From assembly GCA_002329245.1 (NCBI GenBank), contig DCTG01000095.1:1-23470 (forward strand): 23,470 nucleotides of DNA. Direction: 5' to 3'. A program made the position numbers and the translations under genes. The notes beneath the pieces were generated by a model. That model saw only the letters and a program-made list of their open reading frames with translations, did no database searches and was not told where the DNA came from. Every line of letters starts with the position of its first letter. Within the stretch, counting starts at the first letter, position 1. Shown piece after piece: positions 22,733 through 23,470 of this stretch. This stretch comes from Clostridiales bacterium UBA1446 (GTDB lineage: Bacteria > Bacillota > Clostridia > Oscillospirales > Oscillospiraceae).

Positions 22733-23470
22733 CTATTTTATTTTCATCAGAGGTATGCTTTGACCCGTGAGTCTGCGCGCAATGTTCGCGTAGGCTTGGG
22801 CGGATCCCTTCCTGCGGTTGTGAATAACCGGTTCTCCGCGGTTTGTCGCGAGAATCACCGCCTCGTCCTCGGGAACAATGCCCAAAAGCGGAAGCCCCGC
22901 ACAGTCCATGGCGTCGTCAATCGTTGTGTGCAGCCGGCGCAGAAGCTTCGGACGCACGCGGTTGATTACCATGCGAACCTGGCTGATTCCCCTCTCCCGC
23001 AGGGCAATCGCCGTCCTCTGGGCGTCCCGCAGGCTCGACATATCGTTCGTCGCGACGATAACCGCCCTGTCGGCATGCGCCACCGCCAACCGAAACCCGA
23101 GTTCAAGCCCCGCCGGACAATCGATGAGACAATAGTCAAAGCGCTCCCGGATTTCGTTCATCAGCTCCCCCATCGCTTCCGGGTCGATATCCGAAGGCGT
23201 GAGGCTCATCGGCGCGGCAAGCAAAAACAGGTTTCGAATCAGCGGATGCGCCACTACGGCGTCCTCCAAATCGCACCCGCCCGAGAGAACGTCGGAAAAG
23301 TCCATGGCCGCGCGGTCGGCGAGCCCTAAGTAGAGATCCAGATTCCGCAGTCCGACATCCGCATCCAGACAGAGCGTACGGTGCCCCATCTCGGCAAGGC
23401 AGGAGGCTACGCCGGCGGTGACAGAAGTTTTTCCAGTTCCGCCTTTTCCGGACGTAATGACAATAGCCGT
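22733..23470 (-). CDS. minD: Septum site-determining ATPase MinD (5' end outside window)
   Basis: The frame is open to the right edge and only the first few residues appear to be missing; 245 codons are visible. The deviant Walker A SGKGGTGKTSVTAGVA starts 7 residues from the edge, with LDADVGLRNLDLYLGL (A') and DYCLIDCPAGLE (Walker B), all MinD signatures. MinD binds ATP, dimerises on the membrane and with MinC positions the FtsZ ring. Here the protein ends in RRLTGQSIPLMKIK, where MinD normally continues with an amphipathic membrane-targeting helix (about 15 residues) that is not visible. An internal ATG at 23389 is not the start because the P-loop precedes it. Cotranscribed with the mgsA-like gene. 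Confidence 0.93.
   Translation of the reverse strand, partial: TAIVITSGKGGTGKTSVTAGVASCLAEMGHRTLCLDADVGLRNLDLYLGLADRAAMDFSDVLSGGCDLEDAVVAHPLIRNLFLLAAPMSLTPSDIDPEAMGELMNEIRERFDYCLIDCPAGLELGFRLAVAHADRAVIVATNDMSSLRDAQRTAIALRERGISQVRMVINRVRPKLLRRLHTTIDDAMDCAGLPLLGIVPEDEAVILATNRGEPVIHNRRKGSAQAYANIARRLTGQSIPLMKIK

Overview
The window is a stretch of bacterial chromosome, moderately GC-rich, that fits a spore-forming Firmicute of class Clostridia, probably a gut Oscillospiraceae/Ruminococcaceae-type anaerobe. The grounds are a tungsto-enzyme aldehyde:ferredoxin oxidoreductase (AOR), a SleB spore-cortex lytic enzyme, a MinD-MgsA gene pair, strong Shine-Dalgarno sites (GGAGG) and consensus sigma-A promoters. 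This is inferred from gene content; no rRNA or tRNA gene was seen.

Left part (1-4038): the 3' part of a LysR regulator; a two-gene operon of AOR and a MoaD/ThiS-like protein ending in Gly-Gly, behind an extended -10 promoter; then a convergent glycerol dehydrogenase-like gene, separated from the operon by a bidirectional terminator. The dehydrogenase has a perfect-consensus promoter with a 12-bp palindrome just upstream.

Middle (4039-11787): a probable catabolic locus. A three-component TRAP transporter (lipoprotein receptor DctP, DctQ, DctM) is followed by the large and small subunits of a divergent aconitase X dehydratase. After a convergent hairpin come a LysR regulator (minus strand) and a divergently transcribed FAD-dependent oxidoreductase. 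Their shared 136-bp intergenic region holds a LysR-type box that overlaps the regulator's own -10. The simplest reading is that a hydroxy-acid or hydroxy-amino-acid enters through TRAP, is dehydrated by AcnX and is further processed by the flavoenzyme. The substrate cannot be read from the sequence.

Centre right (11921-18633): an FMN split-barrel protein and sleB on the minus strand; then on the plus strand queT (queuosine precursor transporter family), galU, an intact 1,068-bp IS481/IS3-like insertion sequence with 31-bp imperfect inverted repeats 17 bp after galU, an M16 zinc peptidase and prmA.

Right (18729-23470, minus strand): minD (start cut off by the window edge), an MgsA-like protein, hisS and aspS, in that order of transcription. 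The MgsA-like protein lacks the catalytic aspartate of characterised methylglyoxal synthases, and MinD lacks a recognisable C-terminal membrane-targeting helix.

No CRISPR array, defence system or prophage was seen. The most promising items are the TRAP-AcnX-flavoenzyme locus, the altered MgsA, and several clean palindromes placed in or between promoters.
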